A stretch of 64,000 nt of DNA from an uncultured Bacteroidales bacterium (GCA_947304185.1 CAMZAM010000004.1:62001-126000), one strand, 5' to 3'; positions 53,239 to 62,633 are shown, counted from the first letter of the stretch. Translations and numbers: made by a program. Notes: generated by a model from the sequence alone, not told the origin.

Positions 53239-54780
53239 ATGAAAAAACTAATTCTATTATTAATCGCCGCATTGTTTGTCGTGAATGGCTATTGCAGTAA
53301 CGATGAGGATAAGGAACAGCAGATTTACTATTATTATCTTCAGGGACATAAGTCCGATAATGAGGAAAAGGAAAACTCATCGATAGGTGATGCATTGAGG
53401 TATTATTATTGGAGTCTGGTGCTCTGCTCGACACATCCTCAGGGTTCGACTTTGATGTTCCAGGATCTGGATACCGGTGAAGATATAGTCATCAAGGAAT
53501 GGCTCGGCAACAGGATTGACGATCTTTTGCAGAGGATTAAGTTCATCCCGAAGAAAAAGCCGGTCATGAAAAGCAAAAACAGTGTCGCATACGAGATGAT
53601 TGTCACAGACGGAGCCGACAGGATACCGTGGCTTAAATTTGAATACAACAACGGCAACGGTTATGTTGAGAGTTCGGTGGAAAGCGGTTTGGCTTCGATC
53701 GAGCTGATGGATAAGGACATCACCGATGTCGAAATCGTGGTGTGCATTGAGAATAAGGTTGACGCAGAGGCACGAGCCAAAGAGGTTTATGATGCTATGC
53801 AACAGCTCGGCGCACCTATCACTTTCACATCAGCAGTAAAGAAAGTCGATGTAAAGAAAGTGCAAGACGAAGCGAGCGTTGGTGAGTATCACGACGACGC
53901 TATTCTTAACAAGAAAGCAGAAACCGACCGTCTTATTGAAGAGAGTCTGGCAAACAATATGGATGATTATCTTAAAGCTATGAAAGCTGTTGAAAAAGCT
54001 TTAAGAAACAAGGATGTGAGCGAGGCGAAGAACTATTTCACCCCTGATGGCTATGAGATGTTCGAGTCATTACTCAAAAACGGAAAATATTACATCTTGG
54101 GAACGCCGGAGTATAAGTTTGTCGAGATTAAGGATATGGTGATTTGCAGAAGTATCCCGATGCAGTTTAACTTTAAAAACAATGTCGGGTTTATCAGACA
54201 CGTTGTATTCCGTTTCGACAAAGAATCGAGGAAGGTCAACTCGATAGCGTTCAAGCTCACTGATATGGCAGAGATTGATATTCTCGGTAAAGACCAATGG
54301 AATCCTGGTTCGAGAATGATTCTGATAAATTTCTTGGAGGATTATCAGACAGCTTATGCCTTGAAACGTCTTGATTATCTTGATAAAATCTTCTCCGATG
54401 ATGCTTTGATCATTGTGGGAACGGTGCTCAAACAGAAACAGAAGGGCGATGTGATGCATCTGGCTACGGAGACCAAAGTGAAATATGATACTTTGAGCAA
54501 GGGTAAGTATATCGACAAACTGCACAATGTATTTACGAAAAACGAGTTCGTGAACATAAGATTTCTCGATACCGATTTCACTCAGCATAAATCGGGACTT
54601 GAACTTTATGGCATACAGGTCAAGCAGGAGTATCTGTCGAGTACATACGGCGATGTCGGCTATCTCTTCCTGATGGTTGATCTTCGTGAAGAGCTCCCTG
54701 TGATTCATGTAAGGACATGGGAACCTGAGAAAACAGAGAATCCAATTGGATTTGATGATATAATTGTTGAAATAATTTAG
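53239..54780 (+). CDS. Secreted protein of unknown function, possible NTF2-like fold
   Basis: The ATG at 53239 gives 513 residues with a signal peptide ending GYCSN. After an acidic, Tyr-rich segment (QIYYYYLQGHK), there is a beta-rich first half (about 65-180). The second half includes FLEDYQTAYALKRLDYLDK with FSDDALIIVG, which resembles an NTF2-like fold. No catalytic motif is recognised. First gene of a four-gene unit; the next gene is 3 bp away. Confidence 0.75.
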   Translation: MKKLILLLIAALFVVNGYCSNDEDKEQQIYYYYLQGHKSDNEEKENSSIGDALRYYYWSLVLCSTHPQGSTLMFQDLDTGEDIVIKEWLGNRIDDLLQRIKFIPKKKPVMKSKNSVAYEMIVTDGADRIPWLKFEYNNGNGYVESSVESGLASIELMDKDITDVEIVVCIENKVDAEARAKEVYDAMQQLGAPITFTSAVKKVDVKKVQDEASVGEYHDDAILNKKAETDRLIEESLANNMDDYLKAMKAVEKALRNKDVSEAKNYFTPDGYEMFESLLKNGKYYILGTPEYKFVEIKDMVICRSIPMQFNFKNNVGFIRHVVFRFDKESRKVNSIAFKLTDMAEIDILGKDQWNPGSRMILINFLEDYQTAYALKRLDYLDKIFSDDALIIVGTVLKQKQKGDVMHLATETKVKYDTLSKGKYIDKLHNVFTKNEFVNIRFLDTDFTQHKSGLELYGIQVKQEYLSSTYGDVGYLFLMVDLREELPVIHVRTWEPEKTENPIGFDDIIVEII

Positions 54781-54783
54781 CGA

Positions 54784-57510
54784 ATGAAAAGATTTTTACT
54801 GTTATTTCTGATATGCGTTTCAATATTGGTGAAAGCTCAGAATAACGATTCGTTCTTGTGTGTTGACGAATTTCATATTCTTGGACCAGAGCATACCTTT
54901 ATTCTTCCTGATGGTATGCGTAAGACCGACAATAATGGCAAGCCTTGGGCTATGGTCAAAATTGTGGCGAGCGGTTTCGACAGCAAGACACTCAACGACA
55001 TCAGTTTTTACTCACCGAGTTCGACGCTGACGGTGGGAAATGCCAGTATGGATATCAACGACGGCAGCTATAAGATTATAATGTCGTCGGGAGTCAAAGG
55101 AAAGCTGGTGTTTAAATACCAGGGCACTACATTGGAGTATCAGATACCAATGCAGCTGGTTAAAAACCGTGTTTATGAACTCGTTCTTGCCATGCGTTCG
55201 GCCAACCTCACGATTGTGGCGACTCCGTCTGATGCGAAGATTTTCATCGATGGAACGGAAGTGAGTGCTTCGGGCTACGCAAGCGTCAACCTGCCTTTGG
55301 GCGAACACACATATTCGGTTGAGTGTGAAAACCATCTCAACGAGAAAAACAAGACTGTAAGATTAGAGAAAAACGAAAGGCTTGAAGTCAATTTGAGGCC
55401 TTTATTCGGTTATATATCAATCACTTCACAGCCTGCTGGAGCTGATGTTTATATCAATGGCACACGTGAGGGTACAACCCCATATCTCAACAAGAAAATC
55501 AATAGAGGTAAAAACAACGTGGTCCTTAAGAAAAACGGTTATTACGATTATCCGGAGCTTGTTGATGTAGGCATGGGTGAGGAGAAGACGCTGGATGCGG
55601 TATTGGTGAGATACGGCGACTTGTCGTATAATATCGAAAATGCTATCACAGCTGAGCTTACGTTATATCTGAGCCGCGACTCGTTGTATTTTGCTCCGAC
55701 ACAGACGACCGACTCAATATTAGTGACAACCAACAATATTGAATGGAATTTTAAAGACGTTCCACGTTGGGTGAGTCTGTACAAACGTAGTAATGTCCTG
55801 TATATCACATGTTTGGAAAACAGGATGCATGAAGGCAGACAGGCAGATATTACAGTGTTTACGGGCGATATAAGCACTACGCTTCATATTGTTCAGGAAG
55901 AGGGTAAGACCGTGCTGAAATCGGATTTCAACAGCATAGTGTTCGAAGCCGACAGAGACAGTGTGACAAGAAAAATCGAGACTAACGTGTCGGATTGGGA
56001 GATTACAACAAACATCGACTGGATTAATGCTTATGAGATGGGTAATTCACTCGTGGTTGTCTGCGAAGAAAACACCATGCCGGTCTCACGACACGGAAAC
56101 ATCACCGTGCGGGCTTACGATCAGGAAAAGAGCTTTGCGGTGTCGCAGAAGTCACGTGTGACAAGATTTGTGATTCCGAAAGAAGATTATGTCATTGAGA
56201 AAGAAGGTGGCTCGATGGCGATTCCGGTAGGGCAGATCAAAGGCCCTTGGACATGTAGTTCCGACGAGGAATGGATGAAGGTGTCGCGCTCGGGCGATGT
56301 CGTCATTTTGGATTGTGAGAAAAATAATTCAAAAGATCGTCGCGGAAGTTTCATTGTGAATACCGAGACAAAATCTTTGAAACTCAACGTGTCGCAAAAA
56401 GGAGAATATTCTGAGAGTCAGGATGTGATTATCGACAGTAAGCCAACATGGAGCCGATTGTATGTCGATGGCAAGGATGCGGGTCGCACTCCGTTGAGAG
56501 TAACTGCTGATGACTCGTTGCATATGGTAAGCCTTGGCCGTGAGACGAGAGGCATAGTGTACAACAAGGCTAGCGACAACTTGGTGTTTAACACAGGCTT
56601 ACGTTATATTCAACTTACAGCATCGAGTAAGACCTTCGGTTTGAGAAGCGGTTTCATCGGTTCAAAACGCTGGGGCGGATATAATCATTTCCAGCTGAAG
56701 CTTAACAACTGGGATATTAAACCTTCTAATACTAATGGCCCGTTGTATATCATGAGTGCTGGTCCTACGTTTGAAGTGTTGCCATGGATGTCGGTATATG
56801 CCGGTATCGGTGTTGGCGTCTCAAACGATACGTTGAGAGCAATACAGCAGGACTATCCTCAAGAATACAAACATTCTCCTAAAGAGATTAGCGTGGGATA
56901 TGAGTTGGAGGCCGGTTTGATGTTCTATTACAAGAGCATCTTCGCGACAGGCGGTGTACAGGTGAACCACGTGGGAATACACGATAACGTTGACTTTTCG
57001 TTAGGTTTGGGAATGTACTTCAACAGATATTATGATCCGAAATTCGGCTACTGCGCTACCAGAAGCCGTGAGTGGTGGTCGGTTAACTATCTATACAATC
57101 CGGGCCGAAACGGACACGGTTTGATGTTTAACGATGTCGGAAAACATGTAGTCCGCTGGTACATAAAAGCGATGGCAGAGTTTAACAAAGTCTACGATCC
57201 GGATCCTGATCCTGCAGCCACGGTGATAGAAAGAGTCGATGAGGTTGCTCCACTGCTGACTACAGGTGTCACGTTTAACCTGATGCCTGGATTTATCGAC
57301 ATGATGGTCGGAGCTGGCTATCAGGGAAGCGTGGTGTCAAAATCATATATCGATAAAGGCTTGCAGGCTGAAGTCGGAGTTGTCATGAATATCTGGCGTA
57401 TCCCGCTTACGATAATGATGCGTTGCAGCGAACTTGATAAAAAAACGCGTTATCTGACGGTTGATTTCGGCGTCGGCTTCAGCTTTGGTGATTTGTTTGC
57501 TAATAAATAA
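54784..57510 (+). CDS. PEGA/BACON-repeat outer membrane protein
   Basis: The 908-residue protein has a signal peptide (ending LVKAQ). Two PEGA domains follow (about 140-205 and 207-275; LTIVATPSDAKIFIDGTEV and ISITSQPAGADVYINGT). Three BACON-like beta-sandwiches are next (about 295-375, 380-465 and 468-545; e.g. WNFKDVPRWVSL and WEITTNIDWINAY). A third PEGA is at about 548-595. The last ~300 residues are strand-rich and end FGVGFSFGDLFANK, like an outer-membrane barrel. Such domains bind carbohydrates or peptidoglycan-linked ligands in other proteins. Function unknown. Confidence 0.8.
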   Translation: MKRFLLLFLICVSILVKAQNNDSFLCVDEFHILGPEHTFILPDGMRKTDNNGKPWAMVKIVASGFDSKTLNDISFYSPSSTLTVGNASMDINDGSYKIIMSSGVKGKLVFKYQGTTLEYQIPMQLVKNRVYELVLAMRSANLTIVATPSDAKIFIDGTEVSASGYASVNLPLGEHTYSVECENHLNEKNKTVRLEKNERLEVNLRPLFGYISITSQPAGADVYINGTREGTTPYLNKKINRGKNNVVLKKNGYYDYPELVDVGMGEEKTLDAVLVRYGDLSYNIENAITAELTLYLSRDSLYFAPTQTTDSILVTTNNIEWNFKDVPRWVSLYKRSNVLYITCLENRMHEGRQADITVFTGDISTTLHIVQEEGKTVLKSDFNSIVFEADRDSVTRKIETNVSDWEITTNIDWINAYEMGNSLVVVCEENTMPVSRHGNITVRAYDQEKSFAVSQKSRVTRFVIPKEDYVIEKEGGSMAIPVGQIKGPWTCSSDEEWMKVSRSGDVVILDCEKNNSKDRRGSFIVNTETKSLKLNVSQKGEYSESQDVIIDSKPTWSRLYVDGKDAGRTPLRVTADDSLHMVSLGRETRGIVYNKASDNLVFNTGLRYIQLTASSKTFGLRSGFIGSKRWGGYNHFQLKLNNWDIKPSNTNGPLYIMSAGPTFEVLPWMSVYAGIGVGVSNDTLRAIQQDYPQEYKHSPKEISVGYELEAGLMFYYKSIFATGGVQVNHVGIHDNVDFSLGLGMYFNRYYDPKFGYCATRSREWWSVNYLYNPGRNGHGLMFNDVGKHVVRWYIKAMAEFNKVYDPDPDPAATVIERVDEVAPLLTTGVTFNLMPGFIDMMVGAGYQGSVVSKSYIDKGLQAEVGVVMNIWRIPLTIMMRCSELDKKTRYLTVDFGVGFSFGDLFANK

Positions 57511-57518
57511 GACAGGTT

Positions 57519-58823
57519 ATGAAGTTTTTTAGATACATATTATGTTTGCTGATCATTATGCCATTGGCGATGACGGCGCAAAACAAGAAAAATCTCTCCA
57601 AACAATATGTTGGCAAGATTGATGTGGTTGATAGAACAGGTATTCAGAATTTTTACGTTAAGCATGGCGAATTCAGACTTGATTTCGACACAAAGGTGAC
57701 TGACGCGTATAACTATATGTATACCAAGAACTACAAGTATTTTGTCATCGTGAGAGATTCGAAAGACAATGTTATCAGTGCGAAGATGAATAATTACGAG
57801 CTGCCTTTTAAGAATATGAGCGGTGTGAAAATCTTAAAGGCCGGATATTCAGTTCCAGATTATATTTATGTTGAGAAACGTAACATAACCTACAAAGGAG
57901 AAGCGCAGTTTAAGTACTATCTACACGCTTTAGGCAGGTTGCTGGGGCCTTACGATGAGGTGCTCGACTTGTTCCCTGATGGGTTTATTTTCAGGTCTGG
58001 CAGTGTATACGGATATAGCACATATGATATTGACGATGTGAGCGATATCACTTATCCTATTCCTACGGAGTCGCTATATGTTGAAAAGACTATCAAATGC
58101 AATTTGAGGAATTCGGTGCTTGAGTTCAAGCCTTCCGATGATGTGCGTTATTACAGCACTTCCGATGGCCATTATTATTTGCTGTATTACGATAATTACA
58201 TGGATAACACCCTTATGGTTGTCGATGGCACAGGATACGAGCTCGACGGTGCGATGGAGACCGTAGATTTCAAATACTCGCAGAATGGACAACATTGGAT
58301 TGCGGCTTATTCAAACAATGTGATGGTCGACGGTGTCAGTATGATGCCGCTATCAGACAAAATCAAGCATATAGCGATAAAAAACAACGGCGATTATGCT
58401 TTTGTCGTTGAAGGTAAGGATAAAAACGACAAATTGTATTTCGGTGAGGATATGATAATGCAAGGCGCAGATGTGAAATGGCTCGCTGTTGACTTCAATG
58501 AGCGCTTTAATTATATATGCCGGAACAAAAGAGGCTATTTCTATGGCATCGATAATCAGCTTAGTGCGAAAAATGAGGATATGAAGAATTATTATTATCC
58601 GGCACTTTTCGACAGTGATGAGAAGTTCGTTGTGATGTCGAACGATGGCAAACATGTCATGGAATACAGCTACGACACACCATACATCGTTATTGACAAC
58701 ACGCGTATTGACGGGCCGTCGATTCCGCATTATGCCAAGTGGAATGAAACCGAGAAAAGCTTCGTTTGGAATGCTGTTGAAGGTGTGAATCTTTATTTAT
58801 ACGAATACAAAGTGAAAGAATAA
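57519..58823 (+). CDS. Secreted beta-propeller-like protein
   Basis: The 434-residue protein has a signal peptide ending AMTAQ. The second half contains repeated blades of the form SxDGxxxxxYYxN...VVDG (STSDGHYYLLYYDN, SQNGQHWIAAYSNNV and KNNGDYAFVVEG), as in TolB/WD-like propellers. No catalytic motif is seen. It starts 8 bp after the PEGA gene. Its stop overlaps the start of the TIR-SUMF1 gene (TAATG), so it is tightly linked. The ligand is unknown. Confidence 0.75.
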   Translation: MKFFRYILCLLIIMPLAMTAQNKKNLSKQYVGKIDVVDRTGIQNFYVKHGEFRLDFDTKVTDAYNYMYTKNYKYFVIVRDSKDNVISAKMNNYELPFKNMSGVKILKAGYSVPDYIYVEKRNITYKGEAQFKYYLHALGRLLGPYDEVLDLFPDGFIFRSGSVYGYSTYDIDDVSDITYPIPTESLYVEKTIKCNLRNSVLEFKPSDDVRYYSTSDGHYYLLYYDNYMDNTLMVVDGTGYELDGAMETVDFKYSQNGQHWIAAYSNNVMVDGVSMMPLSDKIKHIAIKNNGDYAFVVEGKDKNDKLYFGEDMIMQGADVKWLAVDFNERFNYICRNKRGYFYGIDNQLSAKNEDMKNYYYPALFDSDEKFVVMSNDGKHVMEYSYDTPYIVIDNTRIDGPSIPHYAKWNETEKSFVWNAVEGVNLYLYEYKVKE

Positions 58824-60208
58824 TGCAATACGACGTATTTATAAGCTATTCCCGTAGGGATTATCTGGATGAGAACGGAGATGTTATCCCTGGTAACATT
58901 GTTTCCAAAATCAAGGATGTGCTGAAGAAAAACGGCATCAGCTATTGGTTCGACGAAGATGGTATCAATTCTGGAGACGAGTTTGCACGGCTTATCATAA
59001 GAAGCATCAAAGATTCGAAGGTGTTACTGTTTGTGTCGACAGAGAACTCGAACAATTCGTCATGGACGCGCAAGGAGATAGCTTCGGCAATATCTTACAA
59101 AAAGAAGATTATACCGTTTAAATACGACGACACTCCGTTTAACGATTCGTTATTGCTTTATCTTGCCGATTTGGATTTCATTTCCTATAAACAACAAGGA
59201 AGCAGGGCACTTAATAGACTCGTTACGAGTATTTCCAATTATCTTGACTCTATTAAACCTGTTGAGCCTGCGGAGATAGCCGAAGTTGAGACAAAACCGG
59301 AACCAAAACCTAACCCTAAGAAACAAGAACCTGTCGCGAAAGCTCCGAAGGGTAAGTCGAAGACAGGGAAGGTGTTGCTGATAACGCTGTTATCGATAGC
59401 GTTGATTGGAGCTGCGGTTATTGCCTTTAAGGGCATTAACTCAAAACAGCAGGGCGGCGAGGGCGTCGCTGAAGATATAGTCGCCACTGAAGTAAAGACA
59501 GAGCAAAAGATTGAACCTGCTGTGCCCCAAAAAACAGAGGTTAAGTCGGAAGGAAAGACCACAACATCTGTTCAGCAAGAAGCCAAGCCTGTTGAGAAAA
59601 AGGAGTTGAAAGACGCCACCATCAGTGTCAATGGTGTGAAGTTTGATATGATTGCAGTGAAAGGCAATGGTAAGATCGGCGATTTCTGTATCGGAAAATT
59701 TGAGGTAACACAGAAGCTTTGGAAGGCTGTGATGGGAATGTCGGTCAAACAACAGCGCGACCTCCTGGATTCGTCGTTCAAGCTGAGAGGAGAAGACGAC
59801 GATATGCCTATATATTTCGTCAGTTGGGATGATTGCCAGAAGTTTATCAAGAAACTTAACGCAATGACAGGCAAGAAGTTCCGTCTGCCCACTGAGGCTG
59901 AATGGGAATATGCCGCTAAGGGTGGTCAGAAGTCGAAAGGCAAGCTTTACGGTGACAGTGATGACGCTTCGAGTTACGGATGGTATGAAGATAACAGTGG
60001 CGGAACAACACATGTCGCAGGTACTAAGAATCCAAATGTCTTGGGATTGTACGACATGGTTGGAAATGTCAGTGAGTGGTGCCAGAATTGTGTGGTGAAA
60101 GGTGGCAGTTGGGCTAACACTGCCGACCACTGCAAGGTCACAAGCCGTAATGCGGTTGACTCTTTCATTCGCACTGATGACACTGGGTTCAGACTTGTGA
60201 TGGATTAA
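58823..60208 (+). CDS. TIR domain - transmembrane - SUMF1 (FGE-sulfatase-like) protein
   Basis: The 461-residue protein starts with a TIR domain (about 3-140): YDVFISYSRRD, GISYWFDEDGINSGDEF and SSWTRKEIASAI, with Glu85 in the position of the NADase catalytic glutamate. A basic/Pro-rich linker leads to one membrane segment (about 184-203). The C-terminal SUMF1/FGE-like fold (about 270-461) has KFEVTQKLWKAVMGM, FRLPTEAEWEYAA, GNVSEWC, GGSW and DTGFRLV. TIR would be cytosolic and SUMF1 periplasmic. This suggests a signal receptor. NAD-cleaving activity and ligand are inference. It ends 7 nt from tRNA-Arg. Confidence 0.88.
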   Translation: MQYDVFISYSRRDYLDENGDVIPGNIVSKIKDVLKKNGISYWFDEDGINSGDEFARLIIRSIKDSKVLLFVSTENSNNSSWTRKEIASAISYKKKIIPFKYDDTPFNDSLLLYLADLDFISYKQQGSRALNRLVTSISNYLDSIKPVEPAEIAEVETKPEPKPNPKKQEPVAKAPKGKSKTGKVLLITLLSIALIGAAVIAFKGINSKQQGGEGVAEDIVATEVKTEQKIEPAVPQKTEVKSEGKTTTSVQQEAKPVEKKELKDATISVNGVKFDMIAVKGNGKIGDFCIGKFEVTQKLWKAVMGMSVKQQRDLLDSSFKLRGEDDDMPIYFVSWDDCQKFIKKLNAMTGKKFRLPTEAEWEYAAKGGQKSKGKLYGDSDDASSYGWYEDNSGGTTHVAGTKNPNVLGLYDMVGNVSEWCQNCVVKGGSWANTADHCKVTSRNAVDSFIRTDDTGFRLVMD

Positions 60209-60215
60209 ATAAAAG

Positions 60216-60287
60216 TGACCCCGCCGGGATTCGAACCCGGACCGAAGGAACCGGAATCCTTAATTCTATCCATTAGACTACGGGGCC
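60216..60287 (-). tRNA. tRNA-Arg (CCG)
   Basis: Minus-strand cloverleaf with acceptor GGCCCCG/CGGGGTC (one G-T pair), anticodon stem AAGGA/TCCTT and loop TTCCGGT, giving CCG (Arg). The T-arm is CCGGGTTCGAATCCCGG. It lies 5 nt downstream of tmRNA and is probably cotranscribed. The CCA is not encoded. Confidence 0.95.
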
Positions 60288-60292
60288 ATCTG

Positions 60293-60690
60293 TGGAGCTG
60301 GAGGGAGTCGAACCCTCGTCCAAACAAGGAACAATTATGCTTTCTACATACTTATTCTGTTGTTGGTTTTCGAGCTGTGCAAGGAAACAGACATCCTAAT
60401 CGCAACCTTATCTCCTTGAGTTTCACGACGTTGCCGGAGCTTCCGCGTCGCTATCCCGAAATTGCTGAGCACCTCGTTGCCGGACCGGAATCGGGAGTCT
60501 CCATCCGCGAGATGTCTCGTCCTCTCACCTTGTGAAAGGATGAAGCTTTAATCTACTATACTTCGATTAAGCAGCGAGAGCGTAAGTATTTTCGCCAATT
60601 AATTTTTTGCAGTCAAGATTTACGAGCGTCACTGCGAGGCTCGGTATGCTTACATAACCCTTCTACAAGCTGTCAAAACCGGTCAGCCCC
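60293..60690 (-). ncRNA. ssrA: tmRNA (transfer-messenger RNA)
   Basis: The 398-nt gene reads GGGGCTGACCGG at its 5' end and ends with GGTTCGACTCCC followed by TCCAGCTCCA. The two ends pair as the tRNA-like acceptor and CCA is encoded. The tag reading frame at 60567-60596 gives GENTYALAA and a stop (resume codon GGC). This fits the GENxYALAA tag of Bacteroidota. It rescues stalled ribosomes with SmpB, which is not in the window. Confidence 0.95.
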
Positions 60691-60724
60691 AGATTATGCT
60701 GATTTTGATTCATCAAAAATCGTG

Positions 60725-60732
60725 CAAAAGTA
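60725..60732 (-). promoter_or_regulatory. -7 box for tmRNA
   Basis: Minus-strand TACTTTTG followed by C lies 34 nt before the tmRNA 5' end; the tRNA-Arg would be on the same transcript. Confidence 0.5.
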
Positions 60733-60748
60733 CAAATATTTTCCGAAT

Positions 60749-61897
60749 TTAGAGATATTTTTTTATGTCTTCATCGGAAATCGTTGAGCCACAGAGAATT
60801 ACCAGTCGCCCGACGACATTCTGCAGTTCGCGAATGTTACCGCTCCAATGTTGTTTTTTCAGTTCTTCGATGGCAGAGTCGGTGAAGGTAGGGGTGGGCT
60901 TACCCATCTCGAGGGCTGATTTCACCACGAAACGGTTAATTAATAGAGGTATATCGTCGAGGCGTTCGCGCAGTGGCGGCACCTTCATTATTATCATGCT
61001 TATGCGGTGATAGAGGTCTTCGCGGAAGTTGCCTTTTGTTATCTCGTCCTGAAGGTTTTTGTTGGTGGCAGCGATTACTCTGACATCCACTTTTATCTCT
61101 TCTTCGCCACCTACGCGAGTTATTTTGTTTTCCTGGAGGGCGCGGAGCACCTTAGCCTGCGCCGCCAGACTCATGTCACCGATTTCGTCGAGGAATAGCG
61201 TGCCGTTGTTGGCGAGTTCGAAATCGCCTTTCTTTTGCTTTATGGCCGATGTGAAAGCTCCTTTTTCATGTCCAAATAGCTGACTCTCAATGAGTTCTGA
61301 TGGTATGGCGGCGCAGTTCACCTCGATGAAGGCGTTATCTTTACGTGGACTCAGCTCATGCAGTTGGCGTGCCACGAGTTCTTTTCCTGTGCCGTTCTCG
61401 CCGAGGATGAGGACGCGTGCGTTGGTAGGTGCGACGCGCTCGATCATGTTGTGCAGTTCCTGCATCGCGTCAGAAGTCCCCACCATCTCGTGTTGTTTGC
61501 TGACAACGGTCCTGAGAATCTTCGTCTCATTGACCAGACGGGATTTGTCGAGGGCGTTGCGTAGCGTGATGAGCATGCGGTTGAGGTTCATCGGCTTCTC
61601 GATGAAGTCGTAGGCTCCTTTTTTTATCGCGTCGACGGCGATGTCGATGGTGCCGTGGCCTGAGATGATGATTATCGGTGCATCTGTCAGTGTCTTAGCC
61701 TTTTCAAGGAATTCTATGCCATCCATCTGAGGCATCTTGATGTCGCAAAAGATGGCGTCGAAGGTATCGCCGTTAAGCATAGGCAAAGCCTCGATAGCCG
61801 AGGCAGCCTCGGTTATTGTATAGCCTTCGTTCTCAAGTATCCCGTGCATAGCACGACGGATAGCAGGCTCGTCGTCGATGATAAGTACTTTCGCCAT
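60749..61897 (-). CDS. Sigma-54-dependent response regulator without a DNA-binding domain
   Basis: The 382-residue NtrC-family protein has a receiver domain (about 3-115; phosphorylatable Asp52 in FCDIKMPQMDG) and a sigma-54 AAA+ domain (about 138-365). The Walker A is GENGTGKE at 166-173 and Walker B TLFLDEIGD with Asp237. The sigma-54 loop reads GAFTSA instead of GAFTGA (213-218). The protein stops at DEDIKKYL with no Fis-type helix-turn-helix, which most NtrC proteins have. It overlaps the LOG-family gene by 1 bp. No histidine kinase is in the window. Confidence 0.9.
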   Translation of the reverse strand: MAKVLIIDDEPAIRRAMHGILENEGYTITEAASAIEALPMLNGDTFDAIFCDIKMPQMDGIEFLEKAKTLTDAPIIIISGHGTIDIAVDAIKKGAYDFIEKPMNLNRMLITLRNALDKSRLVNETKILRTVVSKQHEMVGTSDAMQELHNMIERVAPTNARVLILGENGTGKELVARQLHELSPRKDNAFIEVNCAAIPSELIESQLFGHEKGAFTSAIKQKKGDFELANNGTLFLDEIGDMSLAAQAKVLRALQENKITRVGGEEEIKVDVRVIAATNKNLQDEITKGNFREDLYHRISMIIMKVPPLRERLDDIPLLINRFVVKSALEMGKPTPTFTDSAIEELKKQHWSGNIRELQNVVGRLVILCGSTISDEDIKKYL

Positions 61898-62601
61898 TAG
61901 AAGTTAGGTTTAAGATCAGATTTCTTATAGAATTCGTCGATGATTCTCACGGCTTCGCCGACGTCGTCGACAAGATGGAAAAGACCCAACTCGCTTTCAT
62001 CTATCACCTTGTTCTCGATGAGAGTGGTCTTAAACCAGTCAACGAGACCTCCCCAGAATTCGGAGCCCATCATTATGATGGGGAAGTGTGCTATTTTGCT
62101 GGTCTGGATGAGCGTCAGGGCTTCTGACAGCTCGTCGAGAGTGCCGAAACCACCTGGAAATGCTATGAATCCTTGGGCGTAACGGGTGAACATCGTCTTA
62201 CGGATATAGAAATAGTCGAAGTTGATGCATTTGTCGTTGTCGATATATGGATTTGAGTGTTGTTCATGAGGCAGGACGATATTAAGTCCGACGCTCTTTC
62301 CGCCCGCTTCGTGTGCACCTTTGTTTCCCGCTTCCATGATGCCTGGGCCGCCGCCAGTGATGACGCCGAAGCCTTTCTGGACAAGTTTTGTTGCCGTTTC
62401 GGTGGCCATCTGGTAGTATTTGTTGGATTCTTTCAGACGTGCGGAACCAAAGATGGCAACGCATGGTCCGATTCGCGATAATGTCTCGTAACCATTAACA
62501 AATTCTGACATTATCTTAAACACCGACCAGGAGTCGTTAGCCTTGACAGAGCTCCATTTTCTGTCGTCGATGGCTTGTTTTATTTTATCTGCAAAATTCA
62601 T
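61897..62601 (-). CDS. LOG-family (TIGR00730 Rossmann fold) protein
   Basis: The 234-residue protein belongs to the LOG family, known from plant cytokinin-activating ribohydrolases. It has VAIFGSARL, GVITGGGPGIMEAGNKGA and the catalytic motif PGGFGTLDELSEALTLIQ. It probably hydrolyses nucleotide 5'-monophosphates. It is 1 bp overlapped with the sigma-54 activator, so the two are coupled. Confidence 0.9.
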   Translation of the reverse strand: MNFADKIKQAIDDRKWSSVKANDSWSVFKIMSEFVNGYETLSRIGPCVAIFGSARLKESNKYYQMATETATKLVQKGFGVITGGGPGIMEAGNKGAHEAGGKSVGLNIVLPHEQHSNPYIDNDKCINFDYFYIRKTMFTRYAQGFIAFPGGFGTLDELSEALTLIQTSKIAHFPIIMMGSEFWGGLVDWFKTTLIENKVIDESELGLFHLVDDVGEAVRIIDEFYKKSDLKPNF

Positions 62602-62620
62602 GATGACATAGTTTATTTTG

Positions 62621-62628
62621 CAAAGATA
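62621..62628 (-). promoter_or_regulatory. -7 box for the LOG-sigma-54 activator unit
   Basis: Minus-strand TATCTTTG, preceded by TTCG and followed by CA, is 19 nt before the ATG at 62601. Confidence 0.55.
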
Positions 62629-62633
62629 CGAAA

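Noticed and set aside
59970-60208. Diversity-generating retroelement variable region in the SUMF1 C-terminus
   Set aside because: The C-type lectin-like GFR end is present, but no reverse transcriptase, template repeat or A-rich NNY-type codons are seen in the window.
60215-60535. Plus-strand reading frame over tRNA-Arg and tmRNA
   Set aside because: It lies on the opposite strand of two confident RNA genes and has no promoter or family match; a shadow frame.
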